Part shown: positions 18,017-27,563 of the stretch, one piece after another
Position numbering within the stretch: position 1 is the stretch's first letter
Layout of the letters: the number at the start of each line of letters is the position of its first letter
Source: Nannocystis bainbridge
GTDB lineage: Bacteria > Myxococcota_A > Polyangia > Nannocystales > Nannocystaceae
Assembly: GCF_028368995.1 (NCBI RefSeq)
Contig: NZ_JAQNDL010000001.1
Span: 868,001 to 932,000, forward strand
DNA length: 64,000 nucleotides
Direction: 5' to 3'
Translations under genes and position numbers: made by a program
Notes under the pieces: model-generated
Databases searched by the model: none
Told to the model about the DNA's origin: nothing
The model's input: the letters and a program-made list of their open reading frames with translations, nothing else

Positions 18017-18589
18017 GTGACCTCTCGTCGGCTCTTTTTCGCGTGCGCGCTGGCGGCCGGGTGCGGCGACGCCGGCGGCCCCGGCAGTGACGGCGGCTCC
18101 GCCAGCACCGGCTCGGTCGTCGAGATCGACGGTACCATGGTCGACCTCGTGAAGCCGCAGCTGTGGCTGCAGCTCGGGGCCGACGCCGACCCGCTGCCGG
18201 ACCACCGACCGGCCAGCGTCGAGTGCCCGCTCGGCGCCGGCTGGCTGGTCGAGGTCACCGGCTTCGAGGTCAACACCGGCGGCTGCAACTACGGCGCGTT
18301 CACCCAGCCGACGCTCCGCGAGATCGTGCCCGGAGCGCAGATCTCGCTGAACCTCTACCACTTCGACCTCGTCGCCGCCGAGCCCGCGACCGCGCACGCC
18401 GTGATCATGATCGGCGACCACGTGGTGCTCGAGCGCGAGGTCGAGATCCCCGGCAAGGCCATGGTCTACGACATCGACCTCGTCGCCGACTTCGCGCTCG
18501 CGGCCGGCGAGCCGGTGGTGTTCCACCTGCACAACCACGGCCAGAACACGTGGACCCTCGCCAGCATCCAGGTCGAGGTCGAAGACTGA
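18017..18589 (+). CDS. Small lipoprotein, unknown function
   Basis: 190 residues from a GTG at 18017. Signal peptide and lipobox (FACALAAGC), a short Gly/Ser stretch, then a mostly beta domain (WLVEVTGFEVNTGGCNYGAF, MIGDHVVLEREVEI, VVFHLHNHGQNTWTL). The fold is not recognised. Two His in HLHNHG could bind metal. It lies 94 bases upstream of the copper/haem lipoprotein gene on the same strand, so a shared redox role is possible but unproven. Divergent from the operon starting at 17963, with only 53 bases between the two starts; promoters must overlap there. Confidence 0.8.
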   Translation: MTSRRLFFACALAAGCGDAGGPGSDGGSASTGSVVEIDGTMVDLVKPQLWLQLGADADPLPDHRPASVECPLGAGWLVEVTGFEVNTGGCNYGAFTQPTLREIVPGAQISLNLYHFDLVAAEPATAHAVIMIGDHVVLEREVEIPGKAMVYDIDLVADFALAAGEPVVFHLHNHGQNTWTLASIQVEVED

Positions 18590-18682
18590 CGCGCAGCCGT
18601 GACCTTTCGTTCCGTGACAATTCGTCGCCGCTGAAGTAACCCTCGATCTCGCGGGCCCAGGCCCGGAGAGGGTCGACGGACG

Positions 18683-20152
18683 ATGTTCATCCAGAAGATG
18701 TGCGGACCTGCGGCGGTCGTGCTGGCGTGCGTGACGACGATCGGCTGCAGCGACCCGGGCCCCGGCCTCGAGAGCGCCAGCGAGACCGCCGACGCCGGCA
18801 CCGAAGCCACCACCGCGAGCACGACCGGCACCACCGCGCCGACCACCACCGACGCGCCCGAGGCCGAGCCCGTCACCTGGCATCAAAACATCGCCCCGAT
18901 CTTCGTGCAGAAATGCAGCGGCTGCCACAGCGACGGCGGCATCGCCCCGTTCTCGCTGACCAGCTACGAGGCCGCCAAGCCGTTCGCTACCCCTGCCCTC
19001 GACGCGGTCGAGCGCGGCACCATGCCCCCGTTCCTGGCCGATGAGACAGCCGACTGTCGGCCGCGCCACGGCTGGCAGGACGACCCGCGGCTCAGCGACG
19101 ACGAGCTCGAGCTGCTGCGCGCGTGGGTCGACCAGGGCGCGCCGGAGGGCGACCCGGCCACCGCTGCGCCGCTGCCCGAGCCGCCCGAGGTCGCGCTGAA
19201 CGACGCCGACGTGCGCGTCGCCATCCCGACCCCCGTGTCGGTCGACGGCGACAAGGACCTGTTCCTCTGCTTCAGCCTCGACCCCGGCTTCGAGGACGAC
19301 ACCTGGATCGACGCCGTCCAGATCAGCGCCGGCAACCCGCAGGTCGTCCACCACGTGCTGGCCTACGTCGACGAGAGCGGCGCCTCGGCCGACAAGGTCA
19401 ACGAGGACGGCTACTACCCGTGTTTCGGCGGCCCCGGCATCAACACCGCCAACCTGATCGCCGCCTGGGCTCCCGGCATGACCCCGTTCGAGATGCCGCC
19501 CAAGGTCGCCTCGCGGGTCGCCGCCGGCTCGCGGATCGTCATGCAGGTCCACTACCACCCGACCGGCAAGCCCGAGCTCGACAGCGACACCTCGCTCGAC
19601 CTGCGGATCCACGACACCGTGCCCGAGTTCGTCGGCATGCTGGCGCTGATCGGCAACAGCGAGGGCCCGCAGCTGCTGCCGAGCGAGCACGACGACAAGG
19701 GCTACCCGGAGTTCCGGATCCCCGCCGGCGTCGAGAACCACGTCGAGCAGATGCTGTTCAAGCTCGACGACGTCCCGCCGCTGCGCGTGTTCGCCGTCGG
19801 CACGCACATGCACTACGTCGGCACCGACATGCTGGTCGGCCTCCAGCGCCCGAGCCCCGACGGTGACGAGCCCGCCGAGGAGTGCCTGCTGCAGACCCCG
19901 CGCTGGGACTTCAACTGGCAGCGCACCTACAGCTACGACGCCGCGCTCGACGCCGTCCCGCAGGTCACCGCCGGCGACCAGCTGTACCTGCGCTGCACCT
20001 ACAACAACAGCATGTCGAACCCGTTCGTGGTCCAGGCGCTGGCCCAGCAGGGTCTGGACGCGCCCAAGGACGTCCGCCTCGGCGAGGAGACCCTCGACGA
20101 GATGTGCCTCGCCGTGGTCGGGATCGCCATCGCCCTCAAGGACGCGATCTGA
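18683..20152 (+). CDS. Lipoprotein fusing a c-type cytochrome motif to a copper type II ascorbate-dependent monooxygenase-like domain
   Basis: 489 residues. Lipobox Cys is C22, followed by an Ala/Thr linker. A haem site CSGCH (C78, C81, H82) lies in a planctomycete-type cytochrome segment (NIAPIFVQKCSGCHSDGG). The rest matches the PHM-like copper monooxygenase fold: VVHHV (H223, H224), VHYHP (H290) as likely CuH ligands, THMHY (H375, H377) and M474 as likely CuM ligands. Such enzymes hydroxylate C-H bonds with O2. All expected ligand types are present, so activity is plausible, with the haem as possible electron donor. Periplasmic or surface location is inferred. A palindrome cluster begins 3 bases after the stop. 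Confidence 0.85.
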   Translation: MFIQKMCGPAAVVLACVTTIGCSDPGPGLESASETADAGTEATTASTTGTTAPTTTDAPEAEPVTWHQNIAPIFVQKCSGCHSDGGIAPFSLTSYEAAKPFATPALDAVERGTMPPFLADETADCRPRHGWQDDPRLSDDELELLRAWVDQGAPEGDPATAAPLPEPPEVALNDADVRVAIPTPVSVDGDKDLFLCFSLDPGFEDDTWIDAVQISAGNPQVVHHVLAYVDESGASADKVNEDGYYPCFGGPGINTANLIAAWAPGMTPFEMPPKVASRVAAGSRIVMQVHYHPTGKPELDSDTSLDLRIHDTVPEFVGMLALIGNSEGPQLLPSEHDDKGYPEFRIPAGVENHVEQMLFKLDDVPPLRVFAVGTHMHYVGTDMLVGLQRPSPDGDEPAEECLLQTPRWDFNWQRTYSYDAALDAVPQVTAGDQLYLRCTYNNSMSNPFVVQALAQQGLDAPKDVRLGEETLDEMCLAVVGIAIALKDAI

Positions 20153-20154
20153 AG

Positions 20155-20236
20155 CCTGTCCCCGAGGACATGCCCCACGAGGCATGCGCTCCCGGACAGG
20201 TCTCCAGGGACATGCCCCTTCGGGCATGTCCCGAAA
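20155..20236. repeat. Dispersed palindrome cluster between convergent genes
   Basis: Contains a perfect 11-bp stem (gggacatgccc at 20207-20217 / gggcatgtccc at 20222-20232) with loop cttc, plus cctgtccccgaggacatg and cacgaggcatgc upstream. It fills the gap between the stops of two convergent genes, so it could act as a bidirectional terminator, although no T-run follows on either strand. Confidence 0.85.
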
Positions 20237-20243
20237 GCGACTC

Positions 20244-20783
20244 TCAGTAGTCGATCAGGTCCGGATCGATCCGGCGGGACGTGTGGACCACCTCGGGCTG
20301 GACTTTGCCGGCCCTGGGCAGCTCGGGCTCGGGGGCGTCGCCGTCGCGCCACACGCAGCCGAACACCCGTGTGCTCGCGCGCGCGGCCACGGCCGCCGCC
20401 GTGCACTCGCCGTCGAGCGCGGGCGTCAGCTTCGCGTCGGCCCCTGCGGCCAGCCAGGCCGCCATCTGGGCCTTGAGTACCCGCGCGTGGGCCTCGCGGC
20501 TGTCCGCGGGCAGCTTGTCGGCGATGCAGGTCCGGTAGCGATCGGCGTAGGCGTCGCAGGCCGGCACGCCCGTGTTCCCGTCGGCGACCGCGACCGGCGG
20601 CGCGGGTTCGGGCGTCGGCGCGGGCGCCTCGACCCTCGCCGGCAAGGTCGGCGGCACCACTTCGGGGGCGGGCTTCGCTGCGGGCTGCGCCTCGGGCTTC
20701 GCTGTCGGCTGCGGAGCGGGCTCCGGCGCGGTGCAGGCGACGAGCCACAGGCAGAGCAAGGTGCAGGGGCGCGAGCGCGACAT
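20244..20783 (-). CDS. Small Pro-rich lipoprotein, unknown function
   Basis: 179 residues from the ATG at 20783, which has a strong Shine-Dalgarno (ggaggagg) 6 bases upstream. Signal peptide and lipobox (LLCLWLVAC), then about 60 residues of Pro/Ala/Lys/Glu repeat-like linker (QPTAKPEAQPAAKPAPE). The C-terminal 90 residues have four Cys (ACDAYADRYRTCI, GECTAAAV, VFGCVW), probably two disulfides. The CDAYADRYRTC pattern is common in short myxobacterial secreted proteins of unknown role. Convergent with the copper/haem gene. Confidence 0.8.
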   Translation of the reverse strand: MSRSRPCTLLCLWLVACTAPEPAPQPTAKPEAQPAAKPAPEVVPPTLPARVEAPAPTPEPAPPVAVADGNTGVPACDAYADRYRTCIADKLPADSREAHARVLKAQMAAWLAAGADAKLTPALDGECTAAAVAARASTRVFGCVWRDGDAPEPELPRAGKVQPEVVHTSRRIDPDLIDY

Positions 20784-20945
20784 CGATCCTCCTCCAGGGC
20801 GAACCGGGCCACGCCCGGCGACGACCTTGAGTTTCTCGCGGATCGCGGGAAGATGCGAACAGAAGCTGCGAAGGGAAGATCGCCGCTCGCTCGCGCGTAG
20901 CCACGATCGCGCCCGCTCCCCCGACCGGCCTCGCGCTCGCTCACG

Positions 20946-20985
20946 AACCTGTCTCTTCCACCCTGTCCTCGAGGTCAGCATGTCC
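20946..20985. repeat. Dispersed palindrome copies over a start codon
   Basis: cctgtctcttcc, ccctgtcctcgaggtcagcatgtcc: mixed CCTG and CATG half-sites. The ATG of the following gene (20980) lies inside the last half-site (gcatgtcc). Confidence 0.65.
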
Positions 20986-21618
20986 CGACTCGCGCTCGCC
21001 CTGTCCCTCGTCGTCACCGGCCTCGTCGTCAGCCTCCCGAACGCCGCCGACGCCTGCGGCAACAGCGTGCGGCGGGTCGTCGATCGCACCCAGGAGTACC
21101 TCCAGCGCGCCGAACAGCTGCTCGCCAAGGGTCAGTACAAGAAGGCCGTCGGGGCGGTCCGCGACGTGTTCGGCGACCGGGCCATCGCCGCCCACCGTGC
21201 CGGACCGGGCGCGCACCTCCACGCGCGCGCCCAGCGGATCCTCGCCCTCACCGTCGCGCGCAGCGGCGGCGACGTGCCGATCGGCATGGACCTCGGCGGC
21301 CCCGCGCAGGGCCGCAAGGACGCCGCGATCGCCTGGGCCGTGCTCACTCTGCGGCTGCAGGCCGGCGAGCAGCCGAGCCCCATGCAGACCGCCGAGCTGG
21401 CCGAAGCTCTGGCCCGGCAGGCCAGCGGCCGCGCCGAGGCCTTCGACCTGCTCAAGGGCCTCGGCGACGGCGACCTCATGCCGACCGCCCACGGCTGGGC
21501 CCTGCTCGCCGAGCTCAGCAAGCAGAACGGCGACGTCGAGCGCAGCAAGCAGGCCGTCGCGCGCTGCCTGCAGATGAACGCGCGCGGCGTGCAGTGCGAA
21601 GTCGCCGAGCAGGCCTAG
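20980..21618 (+). CDS. Small secreted helical protein, paralogue A
   Basis: 212 residues from the ATG at 20980, placed directly before a signal peptide (ALALSLVVTGLVVSLPNAADA) that ends near a conserved ACG. The mature part is helical with TPR-like spacing: YLQRAEQLLAKGQYKKAVGAVRDVF and AVARCLQMNARGVQCEV. It is clearly paralogous to the next gene (shared ARQ/ARQRILALAVARS..G, AITWA, EAxRLLKxLGDxDLMPTAxxWAxLA). I do not know the family. Both are exported, probably periplasmic. The start codon is part of a dispersed palindrome. Confidence 0.8.
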   Translation: MSRLALALSLVVTGLVVSLPNAADACGNSVRRVVDRTQEYLQRAEQLLAKGQYKKAVGAVRDVFGDRAIAAHRAGPGAHLHARAQRILALTVARSGGDVPIGMDLGGPAQGRKDAAIAWAVLTLRLQAGEQPSPMQTAELAEALARQASGRAEAFDLLKGLGDGDLMPTAHGWALLAELSKQNGDVERSKQAVARCLQMNARGVQCEVAEQA

Positions 21619-21638
21619 CGCGCCGCACCGGCGTTGCC

Positions 21639-21761
21639 GATGTATGACTCTTTGGACATGTCCCGTTAGACATCTCGCTCCTCACGCCTGAAGCCGTCGA
21701 CGGGACCTGGCCCAGCGCCGGTCACCGCTCCCCGGCGCGACATGTCCATTCGAACATGTCG
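21639..21761. repeat. Two dispersed palindrome copies flanking an intergenic spacer
   Basis: 21651-21672 (ttggacatgtcccgttagacat) and 21739-21761 (cgacatgtccattcgaacatgt). They sit between the two paralogous small secreted protein genes. Confidence 0.75.
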
Positions 21762-21818
21762 CTATTAGAGAAAACATCTCACGACAGGCCCGCCGTCACG
21801 GCGGAGCAGGTTCTTCGC

Positions 21819-22487
21819 ATGCGCAAAGCCATCGCCACAGTCATCCTCGTCTCGACGGTCTCCCTCCTCTCTCCCGCGTCCACGCGCGCCTGCGGCGGCA
21901 AGGGCCTGTGGGGCCCCGAGCATGACGAGTTGAACCAGGCCGCCAGGTCGATCGAGCGCGGTCGTCATGGCGAGGCCGTCGCGCAGGTGCGTCGTACCGT
22001 CAAGACGGCCGCCGAGTCGGCCTCGCCGGTCGCGGGCGCCGATCCATGGGTTCACAACCGGGCCCGCCAGCTGCTCGCCCTCGCGGTGGCGCGCAGCGCC
22101 GGCGCCGTGACGATCGCCCCGGGCCTCGGTGGCAAGCGCAAGGAGCACCGCAGCGCCGCGATCACCTGGGCGATCTCGGCGATGCGCGCCGACATCTCGC
22201 CGAGGACCGGCCAGCTCGCGTGCGAGCTCGGCCAGTGCCGCACCCTCGACGACCCGGCCTACACGGGGGCTCTGGCCGAAGCGCTGGCGCTCGTCGAGGA
22301 TTCGCGCCCCGAGGCCTACCGCTTGCTCAAGGATCTGGGCGACCATGATCTCATGCCGACCGCGCAGAGCTGGGCTGTGCTCGCCGCGCTCCACCGTCAG
22401 CGCGGCGAGCTCGAAGCCGGGGCCGTCGCCCTCGAACGCTGCCGCCAGCAGGCGGCCAAGGGGGTTCGGTGCGACGTCACCCTGTGA
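21819..22487 (+). CDS. Small secreted helical protein, paralogue B
   Basis: 222 residues from the ATG at 21819 (MRKAIATVILVSTVSLLS), which opens a good signal peptide ending at RACG; a longer ORF from 21756 would start with the repeat-derived MSLLEKTSH and is less likely. The mature domain matches the preceding gene over its whole length, including LLKDLGDHDLMPTAQSWAVLA. The ACGGKGLWGPEHDELNQAARSIERG segment replaces ACGNSVRRVVDRTQEYLQRAEQ of paralogue A. Tandem duplication is the simplest origin. Its 3' end overlaps the multihaem cytochrome gene by 19 bases, suggesting co-translation. Confidence 0.8.
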   Translation: MRKAIATVILVSTVSLLSPASTRACGGKGLWGPEHDELNQAARSIERGRHGEAVAQVRRTVKTAAESASPVAGADPWVHNRARQLLALAVARSAGAVTIAPGLGGKRKEHRSAAITWAISAMRADISPRTGQLACELGQCRTLDDPAYTGALAEALALVEDSRPEAYRLLKDLGDHDLMPTAQSWAVLAALHRQRGELEAGAVALERCRQQAAKGVRCDVTL

Positions 22488-23755
22488 TCGCCGGCCCGGG
22501 CGCGCAGCCCCGCGGCCTCGCCGTCGCTTCGCTGACTGTCCTTTTATTCATGTCGTGCGGGACAGGTCCAAAAGACCCGGTCGACATCCCCGCCCCCGCC
22601 ATGCCATCCGCCGTCCCCGCGGCCGTGCTCGAGCCGGCCGCCGACCCCGCCGCCGTCGCGCGCGGGCAGCTCCTCGTCGACCGCTTCGAGTGCGTACGCT
22701 GCCACGACATCCCCGGCCGTGAGCCGGCCCCGCTCGAGAAGCACTGCGTGCGCTGTCACCAGGACATCCTCGCCGGCCGGTTCCCGGCCCCGCCGGAGAC
22801 CCTGCGCGAGTGGCAGGGTCATATCCACCACCTCACCGACGTCCCCGCGCTGCGCGGCCTCGATCGCTTCCGCCGGGCCTGGCTGGCCGCATGGTTGCAT
22901 GCCCCGCACGACCTGCGCCCCGGCCTCGACACGACCATGCCGCGCCTGGCTCTCGGGACAGCCGAGGCCGCCGACCTGGCCGCCGCGCTCATCCCCGACG
23001 CCGAGGCCGCCGCCCCGATCGCCGGCGATCTCGAGCGCGGCCGCGAGCTGTTCGGCCTCAAGTCGTGCGCCCTGTGCCACCGCTTCACCGGCGCCCCGAC
23101 CATCCCCCCCGCGCCCCGGTTGCCCGTCCCGCTCGACGACGCCCAGCTACAGCGCGGCCTGGCCCAGGCCCCCGACCTCCGGTTCACGCGCGAGCGCATG
23201 CGCCCCGCCGCGCTCGTCGCCTGGTTGATCGATCCGCCGCGGCACAAGCCCGGCACGCCGATGCCCCAGATCCCGCTCACCGAGGCCGACGCGCGCGCCC
23301 TCGCGGCCTGGCTCGTCGAGGTCCCGCTCGCGCCGCCGCCCGCTCCGAAGCCCGTGCAGCGCCTCCCCTTGCTCGACCGCCGCGTCACCTGGGCCGAGGT
23401 CGAAGCCCAAGTGTTTAAAAAAACCTGCTGGCACTGCCACTCCGATCCGGACTTCGCCCGCGGCGACGGCGGCCCGGGCAACAGCGGCGGCTACGGCTTC
23501 ACGCCGCGCCGGCTCGACCTCGCCTCCTACACCGGCATCAGCTCGGGCAGCGTCGGCGACGACGGCAAGCGGCGCAGCGTGTTCGCCCCGCTGGCCGACG
23601 GGACCCCGCGGATCGTCGCCCACCTGCTCGCGCGCCACGCCGAGGTCGAGGGCGGCGCGCCGGAGCAGCGCGGCATGCCGCTCGGCCTCACGCCGGTGCC
23701 GCTGGCCGACATCCAGCTGGTCGACACCTGGATCGCCCAGGGCCGGCCGCAGTGA
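22469..23755 (+). CDS. Multihaem c-type cytochrome lipoprotein (four CXXCH)
   Basis: 428 residues from GTG 22469 (GTG 22484 is an alternative). The lipobox LLFMSC (C30) falls in a palindrome copy. Four haem sites: CVRCH (C75, C78, H79), CVRCH (C93, C96, H97), CALCH (C200, C203, H204) and CWHCH (C320, C323, H324). Conserved TMPRL, GTPMPQIPL and RGMPLG phrases supply likely Met axial ligands, as in mono-haem cytochrome c domains of respiratory or quinol-oxidising complexes. It is probably a periplasmic electron carrier anchored by lipid. It overlaps the small secreted protein gene upstream; a large palindrome cluster follows its stop. Confidence 0.9.
   Translation: MRRHPVIAGPGAQPRGLAVASLTVLLFMSCGTGPKDPVDIPAPAMPSAVPAAVLEPAADPAAVARGQLLVDRFECVRCHDIPGREPAPLEKHCVRCHQDILAGRFPAPPETLREWQGHIHHLTDVPALRGLDRFRRAWLAAWLHAPHDLRPGLDTTMPRLALGTAEAADLAAALIPDAEAAAPIAGDLERGRELFGLKSCALCHRFTGAPTIPPAPRLPVPLDDAQLQRGLAQAPDLRFTRERMRPAALVAWLIDPPRHKPGTPMPQIPLTEADARALAAWLVEVPLAPPPAPKPVQRLPLLDRRVTWAEVEAQVFKKTCWHCHSDPDFARGDGGPGNSGGYGFTPRRLDLASYTGISSGSVGDDGKRRSVFAPLADGTPRIVAHLLARHAEVEGGAPEQRGMPLGLTPVPLADIQLVDTWIAQGRPQ
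22534..22570. repeat. Dispersed palindrome copy within a signal peptide/lipobox
   Basis: gactgtccttttattcatgtcgtgcgggacaggtcc region: half-sites ctgtcc, catgtc and gggacagg. They encode FMSCGTG, that is, the lipobox of the cytochrome. Confidence 0.55.
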
Positions 23756-24090
23756 GCCTGGCGCAAGGGACATTTCTCTTCAAACATGTCCTTAAGAACA
23801 TTCTCGAAGGAGCATGTTCAAACGGACATCTAATTTCGCCCGATCGGCGACACCCATGTCCTCCGGGACACCTCGTCGTCGGGCTCTGCTCGCAGCCATG
23901 GATTAGAGACACCTCCCTATCATCCCCGCCGCGGTCGGGCTTGCGCCCGCCTTCGCCGCCGCGCGGCGAGCTCGCCGCCGGGCGAGCGCGCTCACATGGC
24001 CGGTCAGAACTCCGCTCCGCAGCCTGCAGCGGCGGCGCGTCGGCGGCCTCGCGCCTTGGACCCGCGGCGGGCGTCAGGTAGCGTCCTGGC
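23756..24090. other. Intergenic region rich in palindrome copies
   Basis: 335 bases before the sulfur-metabolism fusion gene. The first 125 bases carry at least four degenerate repeat units and are AT-richer than usual. The rest contains an unremarkable GC-rich stretch; no gene or clear promoter was found. Confidence 0.5.
23762..23879. repeat. Dispersed palindrome cluster, degenerate copies
   Basis: gggacatttctcttcaaaca, catgtccttaagaacatt, gagcatgttcaaacggacat and catgtcctccgggacac. Several carry T for C changes, as expected of ageing copies not under coding constraint. Confidence 0.7.
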
Positions 24091-26544
24091 ATGCGCCTCA
24101 GCTACCACCAGCTCGTCGATCGCGTCCGCGCCCGCGTCTCGGGGGTCACTGCCGCGGAGCTCGCGGCGCGGCGCGGCGCCACCGGCGATCGCAGCGTCGT
24201 GCTCGACGTGCGCGAGCCTGAAGAATTCGCCGGCTCGGGCACCCTCGCCGGCGCCGTGCACGTCCCGCGCGGCCTCGTCGAGAAGCTGGCCGCCGACATC
24301 CTGCCCGACCTCGACGCCGCGATCGTCGTCGTCTGCGCCTCCGGGCACCGCGCCGTGCTCGTCGCCGACGTCTTGCAGCTGCTCGGCTACACCCGCGCCC
24401 AGTACCTCGAGGGCGGCCTCTTGGCCTGGCAGGCCGCCGGTCTGCCGGTCGCCGCTTGCGCCGCCGCGCGCGCCGCTGCGGCGTCCGCCTGCGTCCGCAC
24501 CCCGACCTGGGCCGACATCCGCGCCGCCTTCCCGATCGTCGGCCGCCAGGTCCCGGTCATGGGCGAGGGCGAGCGGGCCCTCCTCTACCTCGATCACGCC
24601 GCCTCCACCCACGCCCCCGATCGGGTCCTCGATCGCTACGCCCGCTTCATGGCCGGCGAGTACGCCAACATCCACCGCGGCACCCACCTGCTCTCGCGCA
24701 AGGCCACCGAGCACTTCGACGAGTGTTACTACGTCGTCTCCGACTTCATCGGCGGCGACCTCGAGCGCGACTGCGTGGTCTTCCTCGGCAACACCACCCA
24801 GGCCGTCGACCTCGCCGCCCACGTCATGGCCGCGCTGCCGGGCAAGGTCATCGTCACCGAGCTCGAGCACCACTCCAACGACCTCCCGCACCGCAACCGC
24901 GGCCCCGTCCTGCGCGCCCGGATCACCCCTGACGGTCGCCTCGACATGGACCACCTGGCCCAGCTGTTGCGGCACAACCAGGTCAAGCTGGTCGCCGTCA
25001 CCGGCGCCAGCAACGTCACCGGCTGGATGCCCGACATCCACGCCATCGCCCGCCTCGCCCACGAGCACGGCGCGCTGATCCTCGTCGACGCCGCCCAGCT
25101 GCTCGCGCACCAGCGCATCGACGTGAGGCCCGCCGGCGATCCCGAGCACCTCGATTTCGTCGCCGCCGCCGGTCACAAGGCCTACGCCCCGTTCGGCGCC
25201 GCCTTCCTCTACGGCCCGCGCGGCATCATGGACGCGGCCCCGCCCTACCTGCCCGGTGGTGGCACCGCCTCACGCGTCGGCCCGCACAGCGTCGAGTATG
25301 TCAGCGCCCCCGATCGCCACCAGGGCGGCACCCCCAACATCGGCGGCGTGCTCGCCCTCGCCGAGGCCCTGCGCTTCCTCGACGGCATCGGCATGGCCCA
25401 CGTGCGCCAGCACGAGCTCGCGCTGACGCGGCGGGCCATGGCCGGCATGCAGGCGCTCGGCGTCACCCTCTACGGCCCCGCCGATCCCGACGCCCGCCTC
25501 GGCGTCCTCAGCTTCAACGCCGTCGGCGTCTCCGATCCGCTGGCCGCCGCCGTGCTCAGCGAGGAGCGCGGCATCGCCGTCCGCAACGGTCGCTTCTGCG
25601 CCCACGTCCACGTCGACCGCCTGCTCGCCAGCCAGGGCGGCGCCACCCCCGAGCCCGGCAGCGCCCCCGGGGCCGTGCGCGCCTCGTTCGGCCTCTACAA
25701 CGACGAGGCCGACGTCGACCGCCTGCTCGAGGGCGTGGCTGTCCTTCAGGACAGGCGATGGGTCGGCCGCTACCGCGTCCGCGCCGCCGGCGTCACCGCC
25801 GAATTCGCCGGCCGCTGCAACGACCGCTGGATGGAGGCCGACGCTCCGAGCCCGCCCGCCCACGTCGACGGCGACCCTGGCGACGCCCTGCTGTTCGCCC
25901 AGCTCAACCCGAGCGGCCCGACGCGCTCCTACCTGGTCGCCGATCGCAAGACCGGCGCCGCCATGCTCGTCGATCCGCGGCGCGACCAGGTCGACCGCTA
26001 CCTCGCCGAGCTGCAGCGCCACGGCCTGCGCCTCGAGCTCGTGCTCGACACCCACACCCACGGCGATCACCTCTCCGGCGCCAAGCGGCTCAAGGACCTC
26101 CTCGGCTGCGAGATCGCCATGCACCGGGCCGCCGCCGCTCCCTGCGTCGATCGCCCGCTCGACGACGGCGACTCCATCGCGCTCGGCGGCCTCGCGCTCG
26201 AGGTCTGGCACACCCCCGGCCACACCCCCGACTCCCTGTGCCTCCTCTTGCCCGATCGCGTGCTCACCGGCGACACCTTGTGGCTCGGTGGCACCGGCGG
26301 CTGCGACCTCGCCGGCGACCCGGCCGCCCTCGCCGCCAGCCTGCTGCGCCTGCGCGGGCTGCCCGCCCACACCGAGGTGTGGCCGCTACACGACTTCGAG
26401 GGCCGCGGCCGCGGCACCATCGGCGAGGAGGCCGGCCAGAACCCGTTCCTCCAGGGCGACCTCGGCCAGCTGCGCGCGCGCCTGGCCCCCGGCCGGGCCG
26501 AGGCCAGCGCCGTCAGCCAGGCCAACGCCGCCTGTCAGACATGA
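24091..26544 (+). CDS. Rhodanese - cysteine desulfurase-like - metallo-beta-lactamase (persulfide dioxygenase-like) fusion
   Basis: 817 residues, three enzyme modules. (1) Rhodanese, about 8-128, active-site Cys C82 in CASGHR. (2) Class V aminotransferase/SufS-like, about 165-550: LDHAASTHAP, TELEHHSNDLP, PLP Lys K363 in AGHKAYAP, and C503 in RNGRFCAHVHV at the position of the desulfurase nucleophile. (3) Metallo-beta-lactamase, about 590-815: THTHGDH (H655, H657, D659, H660), HTPGHTPDS, GDTLW, which resembles ETHE1-type persulfide dioxygenases. Together they could mobilise sulfur from cysteine, carry it as persulfide and oxidise it. A repeat copy (25739-25755) encodes the joint between modules 2 and 3, and the stop codon lies in another copy. 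No signal peptide, so cytoplasmic. Confidence 0.9.
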   Translation: MRLSYHQLVDRVRARVSGVTAAELAARRGATGDRSVVLDVREPEEFAGSGTLAGAVHVPRGLVEKLAADILPDLDAAIVVVCASGHRAVLVADVLQLLGYTRAQYLEGGLLAWQAAGLPVAACAAARAAAASACVRTPTWADIRAAFPIVGRQVPVMGEGERALLYLDHAASTHAPDRVLDRYARFMAGEYANIHRGTHLLSRKATEHFDECYYVVSDFIGGDLERDCVVFLGNTTQAVDLAAHVMAALPGKVIVTELEHHSNDLPHRNRGPVLRARITPDGRLDMDHLAQLLRHNQVKLVAVTGASNVTGWMPDIHAIARLAHEHGALILVDAAQLLAHQRIDVRPAGDPEHLDFVAAAGHKAYAPFGAAFLYGPRGIMDAAPPYLPGGGTASRVGPHSVEYVSAPDRHQGGTPNIGGVLALAEALRFLDGIGMAHVRQHELALTRRAMAGMQALGVTLYGPADPDARLGVLSFNAVGVSDPLAAAVLSEERGIAVRNGRFCAHVHVDRLLASQGGATPEPGSAPGAVRASFGLYNDEADVDRLLEGVAVLQDRRWVGRYRVRAAGVTAEFAGRCNDRWMEADAPSPPAHVDGDPGDALLFAQLNPSGPTRSYLVADRKTGAAMLVDPRRDQVDRYLAELQRHGLRLELVLDTHTHGDHLSGAKRLKDLLGCEIAMHRAAAAPCVDRPLDDGDSIALGGLALEVWHTPGHTPDSLCLLLPDRVLTGDTLWLGGTGGCDLAGDPAALAASLLRLRGLPAHTEVWPLHDFEGRGRGTIGEEAGQNPFLQGDLGQLRARLAPGRAEASAVSQANAACQT
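25739..25755. repeat. Dispersed palindrome (CCTGTCC type) at an inter-domain joint
   Basis: gctgtccttcaggacaggc, a 6-bp stem with loop ttca, read in frame as VLQDRR between the desulfurase-like and beta-lactamase modules. Confidence 0.7.
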
Positions 26545-26610
26545 ACCTTCGGACATGCCCGATCGGCCATGCCCTGCGGGACATGGCCCCGGGAACATGC
26601 CCCGAGGGCC
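26533..26610. repeat. Dispersed palindrome cluster at the end of the fusion gene
   Basis: Five half-site pairs, including tgaaccttcggacatg, catgccctgcgggacatg and acatgccccgaggg. The gene's TGA stop (26542-26544) is inside the first copy (acatgaac). The cluster fills the gap to the convergent lipoprotein gene. Confidence 0.8.
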
Positions 26611-26616
26611 ACCCGC

Positions 26617-27438
<822 letters not shown>

Positions 27439-27479
27439 ACTGTCAATATACCACGTTCAGCGCCGGCCGGCCGCCGACC

Positions 27480-27500
27480 ACATGTCCCGAGGGACATGCG
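27480..27500. repeat. Dispersed palindrome in a divergent promoter region
   Basis: acatgtcccgagggacatgc, an 8-bp stem with loop cga, located between the divergent starts of two lipoprotein genes. Confidence 0.8.
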
Positions 27501-27563
27501 ACCCTGTGACTCCGGCGTCGCCCGCTCGCACCCGCCCGCACGTCCTACGCTATCGTCGCCGGC

